Of a DNA stretch of 57,371 nucleotides, positions 1-8,220 are shown piece by piece. The DNA lies in contig CAMOUL010000010.1 in the NCBI GenBank assembly GCA_946626605.1, positions 1-57,371 of the forward strand. Reading direction: 5' to 3'. This DNA is from an uncultured Bacteroidales bacterium (GTDB lineage: Bacteria > Bacteroidota > Bacteroidia > Bacteroidales > Paludibacteraceae). Positions within the stretch are counted from its first letter, which is position 1. Every line of letters starts with the position of its first letter. The position numbers and the translations under genes were made by a program. Under the pieces are notes generated by a model that worked only from the letters and a program-made list of their open reading frames with translations, was not told the DNA's origin and did no database searches.

Positions 1-3
1 AAG

Positions 4-1104
4 ATGAACATTCTCGATAAAATAGACGGATTAGAGGCGAAGTTCCATGAGGTGAGTCTGTTGATTACGGACCCTGCGGTGATAGCCGATCAGGCGCGGT
101 ATGTGCGTCTGAACCGTGACTATCACGACTTGGAGCGTGTGTTAGAATGCGCCCATCGTTATAAAAAAGCGGTGACGGACCTGCAGGACGCGAAGGACTT
201 GTTCTTCAATGAGTCCGACCCGGAGATGAAGGAGATGGCGAAAGCGGAGATCGATGAACTCGAGCCGCAGATACCTAAACTGGAAGAGGAACTGAAGCTG
301 CAGTTACTGCCGCAAGATCCCGAAGACAGCAAGAATGTCGTGATGGAGATTCGTGGCGGTACGGGAGGAGACGAGGCAGCTATCTTTGCCGGCGATCTCT
401 TCCGTATGTACACAAAGTATTTCGAACTCAAAGGATTCAAATATACGATCTCTTCCTTCACCGAAGGTGCAGCCGGCGGATACAAGGAGATCATCTTCAA
501 TGTAACCGGTCAGAACGTATATGGTACGCTCAAATATGAGAGTGGCGTTCACCGTGTGCAGCGTGTACCGGTGACCGAGACCCAAGGACGCGTACATACT
601 TCCGCCGCTACCGTAGCGGTGTTGCCCGAGGCCGATGAGTTTGAAGTGCACATCAACGAAGGGGAAATCAAATGGGAGACCTTCCGTTCCGGCGGTGCGG
701 GTGGACAGAACGTCAATAAGGTGGAGTCCGGTGTGCGCTTGCGCTATAATTGGAAAAATCCCAACACGGGTGAAGTGCAGGAGATACTGATCGAGTGTAC
801 CGAGACGCGTGACCAGCCGAAGAACAAAGAACGGGCCCTCTCGCGCCTGCGTACGCAGATATATGATAAGGAGCACCAGAAATATATCGATGACATCGCT
901 GCCCGACGTAAGACGATGGTCTCGACCGGTGACCGAAGTGCAAAGATCCGTACTTATAACTACCCGCAGGGACGTATCACCGACCATCGTATCGGTTATA
1001 CGGTCTATAACCTCGCTGCCTTCATGGACGGCGATATACAAGGCGTGATCGATGCGCTGCAAGTAGCCGAAAATGCGGAGCGCTTAAAGGAGAGTGAGTT
1101 GTAA
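4..1104 (+). CDS. prfA: Peptide chain release factor 1 (RF1)
   Basis: Class I release factor that reads UAA and UAG in the ribosomal A site and triggers peptidyl-tRNA hydrolysis. The GGQ catalytic tripeptide is at residues 233-235 inside the conserved RSGGAGGQNVNK stretch, and the length (366 aa) is normal for RF1. The N-terminal helical region is followed by the codon-recognition and catalytic domains in the usual order. The start ATG at 4 lies almost at the window edge, so the promoter is not visible. rsmE begins 6 bp after the stop and is probably co-transcribed. RF1 is preferred over RF2 because of the length and the absence of any programmed frameshift. Confidence 0.96.
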   Translation: MNILDKIDGLEAKFHEVSLLITDPAVIADQARYVRLNRDYHDLERVLECAHRYKKAVTDLQDAKDLFFNESDPEMKEMAKAEIDELEPQIPKLEEELKLQLLPQDPEDSKNVVMEIRGGTGGDEAAIFAGDLFRMYTKYFELKGFKYTISSFTEGAAGGYKEIIFNVTGQNVYGTLKYESGVHRVQRVPVTETQGRVHTSAATVAVLPEADEFEVHINEGEIKWETFRSGGAGGQNVNKVESGVRLRYNWKNPNTGEVQEILIECTETRDQPKNKERALSRLRTQIYDKEHQKYIDDIAARRKTMVSTGDRSAKIRTYNYPQGRITDHRIGYTVYNLAAFMDGDIQGVIDALQVAENAERLKESEL

Positions 1105-1110
1105 ATTGTA

Positions 1111-1815
1111 ATGTATCTTTTTTATTGTCCGGATATTGAAACGAAGCAGACGCTTTCTGAAGAAGAGAGCGGACACTGCGTGCGGGTGCTGCGCTACAGC
1201 GTAGGGGATGAGATTTTGATTACTGACGGACGGGGTACGACCTATACGGCACGTATCACCAATCCGCATCCGAAGCATTGTGATTTTGAGATTATAAGCC
1301 GCGAGAAACAGCAACCGCATCACGCTTTTCATCTGCACATCGCTATCGCGCCGACCAAGAATATCGAGCGCCTGGAATGGGCCATCGAGAAATGCGTAGA
1401 GATTGGTGTAGATGAGATCACGCCGCTCTTATGCCGTTTTTCAGAGCGCAAACAGTTGCGTACGGATCGCTTAGAGAAAATCATCCTCTCTGCTGCCAAA
1501 CAAAGTTTGACACCTTACTTACCTGTGCTGCATGAGTTAACACCGTACGATGACTTTATTCGCGAACAAGCCGCTAAAGACCAACAATGCTTCATCGCGC
1601 ATTGTTACAAAGAGGATAAACGGGTGCTGAAAAACGAGATAGAGCGGGGTAGAGACGTGCTGGTGCTGATTGGTCCCGAAGGTGATTTCAGTGAACAGGA
1701 AGTGGCGGATGCTCTGGCAGCCGGTTTTATTCCGGTTAGTTTAGGTAACAGTCGTCTGCGCACAGAGACAGCCGGTGTGGTAGCATGCCATACGGCGGTA
1801 CTCGTGAACGAGTAA
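1111..1815 (+). CDS. rsmE: 16S rRNA m3U1498 methyltransferase RsmE
   Basis: SPOUT-family methyltransferase that modifies U1498 of 16S rRNA using SAM. The C-terminal signature reads IGPEGDFSEQEV followed by LGNSRLRTETA, the knotted SAM-binding motif of this family. The N-terminal PUA-like part has the expected HCVRVLRYSVGD segment. At 234 aa it has the usual size. It lies 6 bp after prfA, suggesting a translation-related operon. Its stop codon at 1813-1815 directly abuts a four-copy 7-bp repeat. Confidence 0.94.
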   Translation: MYLFYCPDIETKQTLSEEESGHCVRVLRYSVGDEILITDGRGTTYTARITNPHPKHCDFEIISREKQQPHHAFHLHIAIAPTKNIERLEWAIEKCVEIGVDEITPLLCRFSERKQLRTDRLEKIILSAAKQSLTPYLPVLHELTPYDDFIREQAAKDQQCFIAHCYKEDKRVLKNEIERGRDVLVLIGPEGDFSEQEVADALAAGFIPVSLGNSRLRTETAGVVACHTAVLVNE

Positions 1816-1843
1816 TTTTTGATTTTTGATTTTTGATTTTTGA
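1816..1843 (+). repeat. Four perfect TTTTTGA heptamers
   Basis: Four exact tandem copies of TTTTTGA run from the base after the rsmE stop codon into the TTG start codon of the next gene. It is one of several 7-bp-period arrays between co-directional genes in this window. Confidence 0.95.
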
Positions 1844-2412
1844 ATTTGGATTTTTACATATTAGAATGGATCAACGGGCATTATGCGGACTGGTTGGACA
1901 CGGTGATGTGGACGATCAGTTGGCCGACGACCTGGATTCCGCTGTATGTGGTGCTGCTTGGTCTCTTAGCCTGGCGCTACCGTAGTATCGAGTCGATGGC
2001 GTTGATCATTCTGGGACTCGTGTTAGCAGTTGGCCTGAGTGATTTCACTTGCAGCGGTATCCTCAAACCTTTGGTTTGTCGTTTACGTCCCACGCATGAA
2101 CCGGCGATTGGTCCGATGCACTTAGTGAACGGATATGTAGGCGGATTATACGGATTTTGCAGCAGTCATGCCGCCAACACGATGGCAATCGGTTTGCTCT
2201 TCAGTCTGCTGTTCCGCAATAAAATAGCTACCTCATGTATGATGACATGGGTAGCTTTGAACTGTTATAGTCGAATGTACGAAGGGGCACACTATCCGAC
2301 GGATATCATGGCCGGTCTTCTGATTGGATCTCTATGGTCTGTTCTGATTTGGCTGGCATTAACGCGTTGGTGCCACGTGGACGCCTCGGCAACTCCGCAG
2401 GGTGGTTCATAA
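1840..2412 (+). CDS. PAP2-family membrane phosphatase
   Basis: Integral membrane acid phosphatase of the PAP2 superfamily, probably acting on a lipid phosphate or pyrophosphate such as undecaprenyl pyrophosphate; the substrate is inferred. All three catalytic motifs are present: KPLVCRLRP, CSSHAANT (the SSH form common in Bacteroidetes) and SRMYEGAHYPTD. Five to six hydrophobic segments are visible. There is no ATG near the expected N terminus. The start is TTG at 1840, inside the last TTTTTGA heptamer, or TTG at 1846. The last 107 bp, coding for the end of motif 3 and the last membrane helix, overlap antisense with the C-terminal codons of the gene at 2306-2713. Confidence 0.85.
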   Translation: MNLDFYILEWINGHYADWLDTVMWTISWPTTWIPLYVVLLGLLAWRYRSIESMALIILGLVLAVGLSDFTCSGILKPLVCRLRPTHEPAIGPMHLVNGYVGGLYGFCSSHAANTMAIGLLFSLLFRNKIATSCMMTWVALNCYSRMYEGAHYPTDIMAGLLIGSLWSVLIWLALTRWCHVDASATPQGGS

Positions 2413-2713
2413 AGCGCTCAAACTCCTCCGGCGTCAACAGCACCCGGAGTTCATTATAAATAGCTTGCATACGCTCCATGTTTTCGGCACGGGAAAGACC
2501 CTTCTGACGATAACGAGCGTACTTAAGATGCATCTTATAAATCGTGTCAATACGCACAGAGTCTTTGATTTCGAGTTCGCGCACCAGTCGTCTCGTTTGA
2601 CTTAAGGCCTCCTCCTCGGGAGTGCGTTGAGGTCGATTAGCGATGGGATCTTGCGCCCATAACATACCCCCAAAAAGGGTACAGAACAGAAAAAGAGATA
2701 ATTTTTTAATCAT
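2306..2713 (-). CDS. Small exported protein, unknown function
   Basis: 135-aa protein with a clear signal peptide (MIKKLSLFLFCTLFGGMLWAQ), so it is probably periplasmic. The mature part is charged and helical, with the segment LSRAENMERMQAIYNELRVLLTPEEFERF. This resembles small Spy/DUF4890-like helical periplasmic proteins of Bacteroidetes, but the assignment is only a resemblance. The last 35 codons lie antisense to the 3' end of the PAP2 gene. The core probably ends near PRRPRG and the tail may be a readthrough extension. The lolE-type gene diverges from its start with 45 bp between them. Confidence 0.7.
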   Translation of the reverse strand: MIKKLSLFLFCTLFGGMLWAQDPIANRPQRTPEEEALSQTRRLVRELEIKDSVRIDTIYKMHLKYARYRQKGLSRAENMERMQAIYNELRVLLTPEEFERFMNHPAELPRRPRGTNALMPAKSEQTIEIQSEDRP

Positions 2714-2758
2714 ACACCAAATTAGCGGGTAAAACCCAATAATTTCACTACAAAAATT

Positions 2759-3988
2759 ATGCCAAATAACGCCTTTAAAATAGCCTCGCGTCTATATTTC
2801 TCGCAACAGGGTAAAGAACGCACTTCCCGACCGGCCGTTCGGGTGGCTTTGGCAGGTATGATTGTGGGTGTAGTGGTGATGATTCTGACGATCTGTATTG
2901 TGGTCGGTTTTAAACAGACCATCACGCAGAAAGTAGCGGGTTTCGGAGCGCATATTCAGGTCGTTTCGTTCGATAATAACAACACCTATGACCTGCAACC
3001 GATCGAGGTGAGTGACAGCTTGCTGACCCAATTGGGTAGTTATGAGCATGTATTGGCTGTCGCCCCGTTTATCACCAAACCGGGCATGCTGAAGACCGAC
3101 AGTGCGTTCAAAGGGATCGTGTTGAAGGGTACCGACTATTGGGATTTCTTTGCCCGCAATATTGTGGAAGGTGCGCTGCCGGCGAAACCGCAAGAGGTGC
3201 TAATCTCTCGTGTCGCTGCTAACCGTTTACAGCTCCATGTAGGGGAGGCGATCACGGGTTATTTTGTGGACGAATCGGATGTACGAGCACGTCGTTTTTC
3301 CATCTCCGGAATATACGATACAGGCTTTTTGCAGTTTGATGACTTATTTGTACTAACACCGCTCGAAACGGCGCGAAGACTGCAATCATGGGATTTGAAC
3401 ACCTATTCGGGAGTGGAAATCCTCATTGATGATATAAAAAATCTGGATGAGACGGCAGACGAAATTTACTTCGCGGTAGTGAACAAACTGGACGAAAACG
3501 GGTACAAAGCGTACTTCGTGGAGACCCTGCAGGACCAGAATCCGGCGATCTTCTCTTGGTTGGATTTGTTGGATATGAATGTGGTGGTGATCATCGTGCT
3601 GATGTTGCTTGTGGCCGGTTTTAATATCGTCTCGGGTTTGATTATCTTGATACTGGATGGAATTCAGTTAATCGGTACTTTAAAAGCTTTAGGCGCAGAC
3701 AACCGTTTCGTGCGTCGGATATTCCTCATTCAGGCGGCCCTGCTGATCGGCAAAGGGGTACTATGGGGCAATATCATCGGTTTAGCTTTAGCTGCCCTGC
3801 AGTATTTCGGTCATATCGTGCCGTTGGAAGCTGCTACGTATTACGTAGATGCGGTACCTATTGCGTTTGCATGGACCTGGATCATCGTGCTGAACGCTTT
3901 GACGATAGGTCTGTCCCTGTTGATTCTGCTGCTGCCATCGATGATTATTACAAAGATTAACCCGGCACGTGTAATGCATTTTGAGTAA
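2759..3988 (+). CDS. LolE/FtsX-type ABC transporter permease
   Basis: 409-aa permease of the MacB/FtsX superfamily with the LolC/LolE layout: an N-terminal membrane helix (about residues 27-50), a large periplasmic domain, and three C-terminal helices (about 270-300, 315-350 and 365-395) ending in INPARVMHFE. In Gram-negatives this family extracts outer-membrane lipoproteins from the inner membrane together with an ATPase. No ATPase gene is adjacent here, so the partner must be encoded elsewhere. The stop codon shares one base with the start of the following GSCFA gene (TAATG), suggesting translational coupling. Confidence 0.85.
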   Translation: MPNNAFKIASRLYFSQQGKERTSRPAVRVALAGMIVGVVVMILTICIVVGFKQTITQKVAGFGAHIQVVSFDNNNTYDLQPIEVSDSLLTQLGSYEHVLAVAPFITKPGMLKTDSAFKGIVLKGTDYWDFFARNIVEGALPAKPQEVLISRVAANRLQLHVGEAITGYFVDESDVRARRFSISGIYDTGFLQFDDLFVLTPLETARRLQSWDLNTYSGVEILIDDIKNLDETADEIYFAVVNKLDENGYKAYFVETLQDQNPAIFSWLDLLDMNVVVIIVLMLLVAGFNIVSGLIILILDGIQLIGTLKALGADNRFVRRIFLIQAALLIGKGVLWGNIIGLALAALQYFGHIVPLEAATYYVDAVPIAFAWTWIIVLNALTIGLSLLILLLPSMIITKINPARVMHFE

Positions 3989-4836
3989 TGAAACTGCAGA
4001 CGACTGTAGATATCAAGCCTTCAAAATGGCAAATCGGGTATGAGGATAAAATCCTCCTGCTGGGTTCGTGTTTCTCGGACGAGATAGGTGCGCAGATGAT
4101 GCAGCGCCACTTATCTGTGACCTGTAATCCCTTCGGTACACTCTATAACCCGCTTTCTATTGCACAGGCCATGCCGATGAAAGAGCTGCCGGAATTGGTG
4201 CAGCACGACGGTCTCTGGCACTCTATGGCGCATCACGGTTCGTTCTCTCGTGCGGATAAGTCCGAAGCGGAACTGGCTATTCGGCAATCCATCGAGACGA
4301 TGCAACAAGCCATTCAAGAAGCGACGGTTGTCATCGTTACCTTCGGTACGGCGTGGATTTATGAATTAAAGGATGAAGGGTTAAAGGTTACGGGTTGCGG
4401 GGTGATAGGCAATTGCCATAAGTTACCGGAGAGTTGTTTTAAAAGAAGACGTCTGACAATAGAGGAGATTGTTGCGGCATGGCAACCCATCTTGCAGCAA
4501 TATCCTGATAAACACTGGCTCTTTACCGTTTCTCCGATTCGTCATATCAAAGACGGTTTGCATGAGAACCAGTTGAGCAAAGCAACTTTGTTGCTGGCGC
4601 TAGAAGAACTTCGAACTCAGCATCCGGAAGTCAGTTATTTCCCGTCGTACGAAATTCTATTGGACGAACTGCGCGATTATCGTTTCTTTGCCGATGATCT
4701 GGTGCATCCTTCGAGTCTGGCGGTGAACTATATCTGGGAGCGGTTTGTAGCTACGTTCTGCAGCCCTCAAACGCAGAATGAGATGGTGCTTGAGCATAAG
4801 CGTTGGAAGCAATCGCAACACATTCCTTTGCATTAA
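3988..4836 (+). CDS. GSCFA domain protein
   Basis: 282-aa protein with the family-naming motif LLLGSCFSDEIG near residue 27, followed by NPFGTLYNP and later SPIRHIKDG and DDLVHPSSLAVNYIWERF. GSCFA proteins are SGNH-hydrolase-like, but their substrate is not established, so I give no specific reaction. The start overlaps the stop of the permease gene by one base. No signal peptide is visible, so it is probably cytoplasmic. Confidence 0.85.
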   Translation: MKLQTTVDIKPSKWQIGYEDKILLLGSCFSDEIGAQMMQRHLSVTCNPFGTLYNPLSIAQAMPMKELPELVQHDGLWHSMAHHGSFSRADKSEAELAIRQSIETMQQAIQEATVVIVTFGTAWIYELKDEGLKVTGCGVIGNCHKLPESCFKRRRLTIEEIVAAWQPILQQYPDKHWLFTVSPIRHIKDGLHENQLSKATLLLALEELRTQHPEVSYFPSYEILLDELRDYRFFADDLVHPSSLAVNYIWERFVATFCSPQTQNEMVLEHKRWKQSQHIPLH

Positions 4837-4857
4837 GCAAAGATTTTTCACTTTTTA

Positions 4858-4889
4858 TTTGCGTATATCAAAAATTTTTACTACCTTTG
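4858..4889 (+). promoter_or_regulatory. Bacteroidetes-type promoter
   Basis: -33 TTTG at 4858-4861, a 20-bp spacer and -7 TACCTTTG at 4882-4889. The spacer begins with the CGTATATC block seen at many promoters in this window. It probably drives the 4910-13491 gene run. Confidence 0.8.
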
Positions 4890-4909
4890 CGGCGTCTTAG
4901 TATGTGCGT

Positions 4910-6172
4910 ATGAAATTGCTGTGCATTATACTCGCCGTGATGTCTTGGGTCGTGGAATCCAAGAATTCGGTAAGCTGCCAGGGTACTCCTCCGGAGTCTT
5001 GTTCTGCGCACTATTCCTGTTCTTATCAAAAAGGCACCGTTCGTGCGGGCGATGTAGCGACGCTTCAATTGACGTCCCTGGGGGGTATCACCATCGAGGG
5101 CGTAGAGGTGTATATGCGTTCGAATAAGAATTCCGGTGCGGGTGTGTTGACTCTGAAAGTGAATGGACAGACCGTCGCGACGAAATCGGGTACGTTCAAG
5201 GATTGGACCGGCGATTACGATAACGAGAATTTTCACACAATTCCGCTGCTTTCGACGGCTGTGGCCGGAGCGCAGGAGATGGAGATTCAGTTGGAAGGTA
5301 CCGAGAACTCACTATATATCGAGAAATACGTCATTACCTACACGCCTGTTGCGCCGCGCACGGTGACTTTGTTTTACGGCGCACGTGAATGGGGACAGTT
5401 AACTGAAGCGCAGGGTGGGGCCGGTGTTGTTCTGCCGTTGGTATCGGACACAGCGAACTGGTATTTTGCGGGTTGGAGTGATTCGGATTTCGGTTCCAGC
5501 ACATCCAAATCCCACACGCTCTATGCGGCCGGTGAACGGTTCTATCCTTCTGCGGACTGCAACCTCTGGGCTGTCTTCGCTTGGCAACCGCTGAAGGAAG
5601 AAGGCTATATGACGGAATTGCAATCGGGTACGTATCTGTATGTGAATAGCGCAAGTAACCAAGCCTTGAGTGGTGTACCGTTGGAGGGCAAGATGGCAGC
5701 AGCGGATGTGGATGATAAAAACCTGAACTTGCATTATTACGTGCATTTTACTGACGCACAGACGGCCTATATCACGCATGTAGCGACCGGTACTCCGATC
5801 GGTTATTCGGGCACGAAGATGGCACCTACGTCTTCTGCCTGGCAGGTATATCACGAAGGTGACCAGACCCTGTTCTATATGACGTACGAAAACAAGACCT
5901 ATCTCCTCTGGCTGAATATTCAATATAATACGGACGAGACCTCTACCTATGCCGGTTTGTTGCCTGCTAAGCCGGGTAGTTCTCCGATGCACCTGCAGTA
6001 CGTTCAGACGACCGGGGAGAATTATTATACCTGTCATCCCGAGTGGGCGCAGGGAATGGATCGTACTGCCGAAGACCAGAGTGGAGTGCAGGATAAGGCA
6101 CGGTTTTTGATGCACTTCGGTCAATATGACTTGCTATTGATTAACGGACAAAAAATGATTCATCAACGATGA
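4910..6172 (+). CDS. Exported beta-rich protein of unknown function
   Basis: About 420 aa with a signal peptide (MKLLCIILAVMSWVVES) and no lipobox. ATG 4910 is preferred over GTG 4904 because the leader then starts MKLL; the promoter -7 element ends at 4889. Residues about 150-225 contain VTLFYGAREWG, WYFAGWSDSDFG and NLWAVFAW, resembling the Listeria-Bacteroides (InlB B-type) repeat. The C terminus FGQYDLLLINGQKMIHQR recalls the degenerate C-terminal sorting tails of Bacteroidales exported proteins (low certainty). Its stop overlaps the next ATG by 4 bp (ATGA), so it is probably coupled to the DPP-IV gene. Function unknown. Confidence 0.75.
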   Translation: MKLLCIILAVMSWVVESKNSVSCQGTPPESCSAHYSCSYQKGTVRAGDVATLQLTSLGGITIEGVEVYMRSNKNSGAGVLTLKVNGQTVATKSGTFKDWTGDYDNENFHTIPLLSTAVAGAQEMEIQLEGTENSLYIEKYVITYTPVAPRTVTLFYGAREWGQLTEAQGGAGVVLPLVSDTANWYFAGWSDSDFGSSTSKSHTLYAAGERFYPSADCNLWAVFAWQPLKEEGYMTELQSGTYLYVNSASNQALSGVPLEGKMAAADVDDKNLNLHYYVHFTDAQTAYITHVATGTPIGYSGTKMAPTSSAWQVYHEGDQTLFYMTYENKTYLLWLNIQYNTDETSTYAGLLPAKPGSSPMHLQYVQTTGENYYTCHPEWAQGMDRTAEDQSGVQDKARFLMHFGQYDLLLINGQKMIHQR

Positions 6173-8187
6173 GACTATTACTGATATTATCTGTTTTATC
6201 CGGAATCCTATCCGGAGAGTATAATGCGAAAACGCTTTCTTCGGCCGAGCAGGACAGTATCTTATCTGCTCTCTGTCCTGTCGTAGAAGAGGAGGGCGTG
6301 AGCACCCGTTATCGCTTGGAGAAAGAGAATGAAGAGCAGTTGTTCCGTCGTTCTCAAGTAGCCGATTGGTATATCTTTGATACTCAGAAGAACAAACGCA
6401 AAGCACTTGGCGAAGGTTTGCAATTGGGTCAAGTTCGCGATGCGAAGATGAGTCCGAACGGACGATATGTAGCGTTCGCCAAAGATAACAACCTCTATAT
6501 TCATAAATTGGATTTCGGTACAGAGGTGGCGGTGACGAAGGATGATAACCCGGATATCATCAATGGTGTAGCCGATTGGTTGTACGAAGAAGAGTTCGGA
6601 ACAACCGCGCTTTTCGCTTGGAGTCCCGATTCGAAGATGTTAGCGTTTGTGCGTCTGGACGAGACCGAAGTGCCCACGTTTTCGTGGGATGTATATGGTG
6701 ATACCCAATACCCGACGAGCGAGAGTCTACGCTATCCGAAAGCGGGTTGTAAGAATGCCAAAGCTTCGGTGTGCGTCTATGATGTGGCGGCGAAAACGAT
6801 TGTGACGATGCAGGTGAACTCCGAGAAAGCGGACGTCTATTTCCCTCGTCTGAGATGGTATAATGCCACCACACTCTTTGTGCAGCGGGTGAATAGGGAC
6901 CAGAATAAGATGGAGATCTTCTCTTGTAATGCCAAATCGACGGTTTCCTATCCCTGGTACAGCGAGGAGAGTAAGAAATACTTCGTGGATTACAGTCTGT
7001 TTGACCAGTGGATATGGTTGAGCGACGGTAAGATGATCGTGTTGAGCGAACAGGAGGGTTGGCGTCGGGCGTATCTGTATGGTAGCGATGGTGTGAAGAC
7101 CCGTGTTCTGACGCCGGAAGGTATCGATGTGACGGCACTCTATGCTGCGGATGAGAAAGCGCAGATCCTCTATTATCAGGCGGCCCCGACTCCGGCTACC
7201 CGACAAATCTACGGTGTGAGTCTGAAAGCCGGTGCGACTCCTGTTCAGATTTCTGAAGGAGAAGGCATGCACAGTGCCCGTTTCTCGCACGATGCACGCT
7301 ATATGATCGAATGCTATCAGTCGTTCCAGACGCCTAATACGTATACCTTGTGCAAGGCCGAGAAAGGGAAATGGAAAAAAGAACGGGTACTGGAGGAGAA
7401 TCAAGCCCTGCGTGAGGCATGGCAGGTCAATCAGTTACCGGAGCCTCAGTTGATGACTATTCCGAATGGCAAAGGGCAAGAGTTAGAGGCTATGCTGATG
7501 TTACCCAATTCCCAATTGACTCAATCTTCCCTCGTTGTGATGCATTATAGTGGTCCTGCAAGTCAGCGCGTGCTCAACAGATGGCGTAAGCGATTTGAAT
7601 ACGCCCTGGTAGAGGCGGGTTATGCCGTGTTGATCGTGGACCCGAGGGGAACTGATTGCAAGGGTAGAGCATGGCGGAATGAGACCTATATGAGTCTGGG
7701 AGTGAAAGAGGCGGAGGACTTGATTGCTGCAGCGAAAGCTATCGGTGAACGGGAAGATATCGATGCAAATCGTATGGCCTTGATGGGTTGGAGTTACGGT
7801 GGTTATCAGACGCTGATGACGATGAGTCAGAAGGGACATCCGTTTAAAGCCGGAGTGGCAATTGCGCCGGTGACCGATTGGAAGTTGTATGACAGTGCGT
7901 ACACGGAGCGTTATATGCGTCGTCCGCAGGTGAATGCACGCGGTTATAAGGAAGCGTCGTTGATTCCCAGAGCGAAGGACCTGACAGGACAGGTGCTCAT
8001 TATTCACGGTACAGGGGACGATAACGTACACGTGCAGCAGACGATGCAATATATCGATGCGTTAGTGCAAGCCGATAAGAATTTTGAGATGCAACTCTAT
8101 CCGGACGACAATCATTTCCTCAAGAAAGGCAATAACTCCATACATCTGCATAAAAGAGTGCTTCGTTTTTTTGAGCAAAACCTATAA
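6169..8187 (+). CDS. Dipeptidyl-peptidase IV family serine peptidase (S9)
   Basis: 672 aa with the S9B layout: an N-terminal leader, a DPP-IV beta-propeller (about 80-430) and a C-terminal alpha/beta hydrolase. The nucleophile sits in MGWSYGGY (Ser542), the acidic residue in GTGDDNVH (about 617-618) and the histidine in DDNHF (His649). The glutamate motif DWLYEEEFG, which binds the substrate N terminus in DPP-IV, is present in the propeller. It likely removes Xaa-Pro dipeptides in the periplasm. Near residue 450 the linker has a short CCCAATT CCCAATT tandem. Start overlaps the preceding gene by 4 bp. Confidence 0.92.
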   Translation: MRLLLILSVLSGILSGEYNAKTLSSAEQDSILSALCPVVEEEGVSTRYRLEKENEEQLFRRSQVADWYIFDTQKNKRKALGEGLQLGQVRDAKMSPNGRYVAFAKDNNLYIHKLDFGTEVAVTKDDNPDIINGVADWLYEEEFGTTALFAWSPDSKMLAFVRLDETEVPTFSWDVYGDTQYPTSESLRYPKAGCKNAKASVCVYDVAAKTIVTMQVNSEKADVYFPRLRWYNATTLFVQRVNRDQNKMEIFSCNAKSTVSYPWYSEESKKYFVDYSLFDQWIWLSDGKMIVLSEQEGWRRAYLYGSDGVKTRVLTPEGIDVTALYAADEKAQILYYQAAPTPATRQIYGVSLKAGATPVQISEGEGMHSARFSHDARYMIECYQSFQTPNTYTLCKAEKGKWKKERVLEENQALREAWQVNQLPEPQLMTIPNGKGQELEAMLMLPNSQLTQSSLVVMHYSGPASQRVLNRWRKRFEYALVEAGYAVLIVDPRGTDCKGRAWRNETYMSLGVKEAEDLIAAAKAIGEREDIDANRMALMGWSYGGYQTLMTMSQKGHPFKAGVAIAPVTDWKLYDSAYTERYMRRPQVNARGYKEASLIPRAKDLTGQVLIIHGTGDDNVHVQQTMQYIDALVQADKNFEMQLYPDDNHFLKKGNNSIHLHKRVLRFFEQNL

Positions 8188-8220
8188 TTAGAAATTTTAA
8201 TTTCACTTAAAATAAATACT

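Noticed and set aside
304..1062. Long minus-strand frame opposite prfA
   Set aside because: Shadow of a high-confidence gene; no homology-like motif or start context.
5399..6124. Minus-strand frame of about 240 codons opposite the exported protein gene
   Set aside because: Basic, low-information composition typical of an antisense shadow; no promoter.
7504..7517. Heptamer array in the DPP-IV gene
   Set aside because: Only two CCCAATT copies, in a variable linker; too few to separate from chance.
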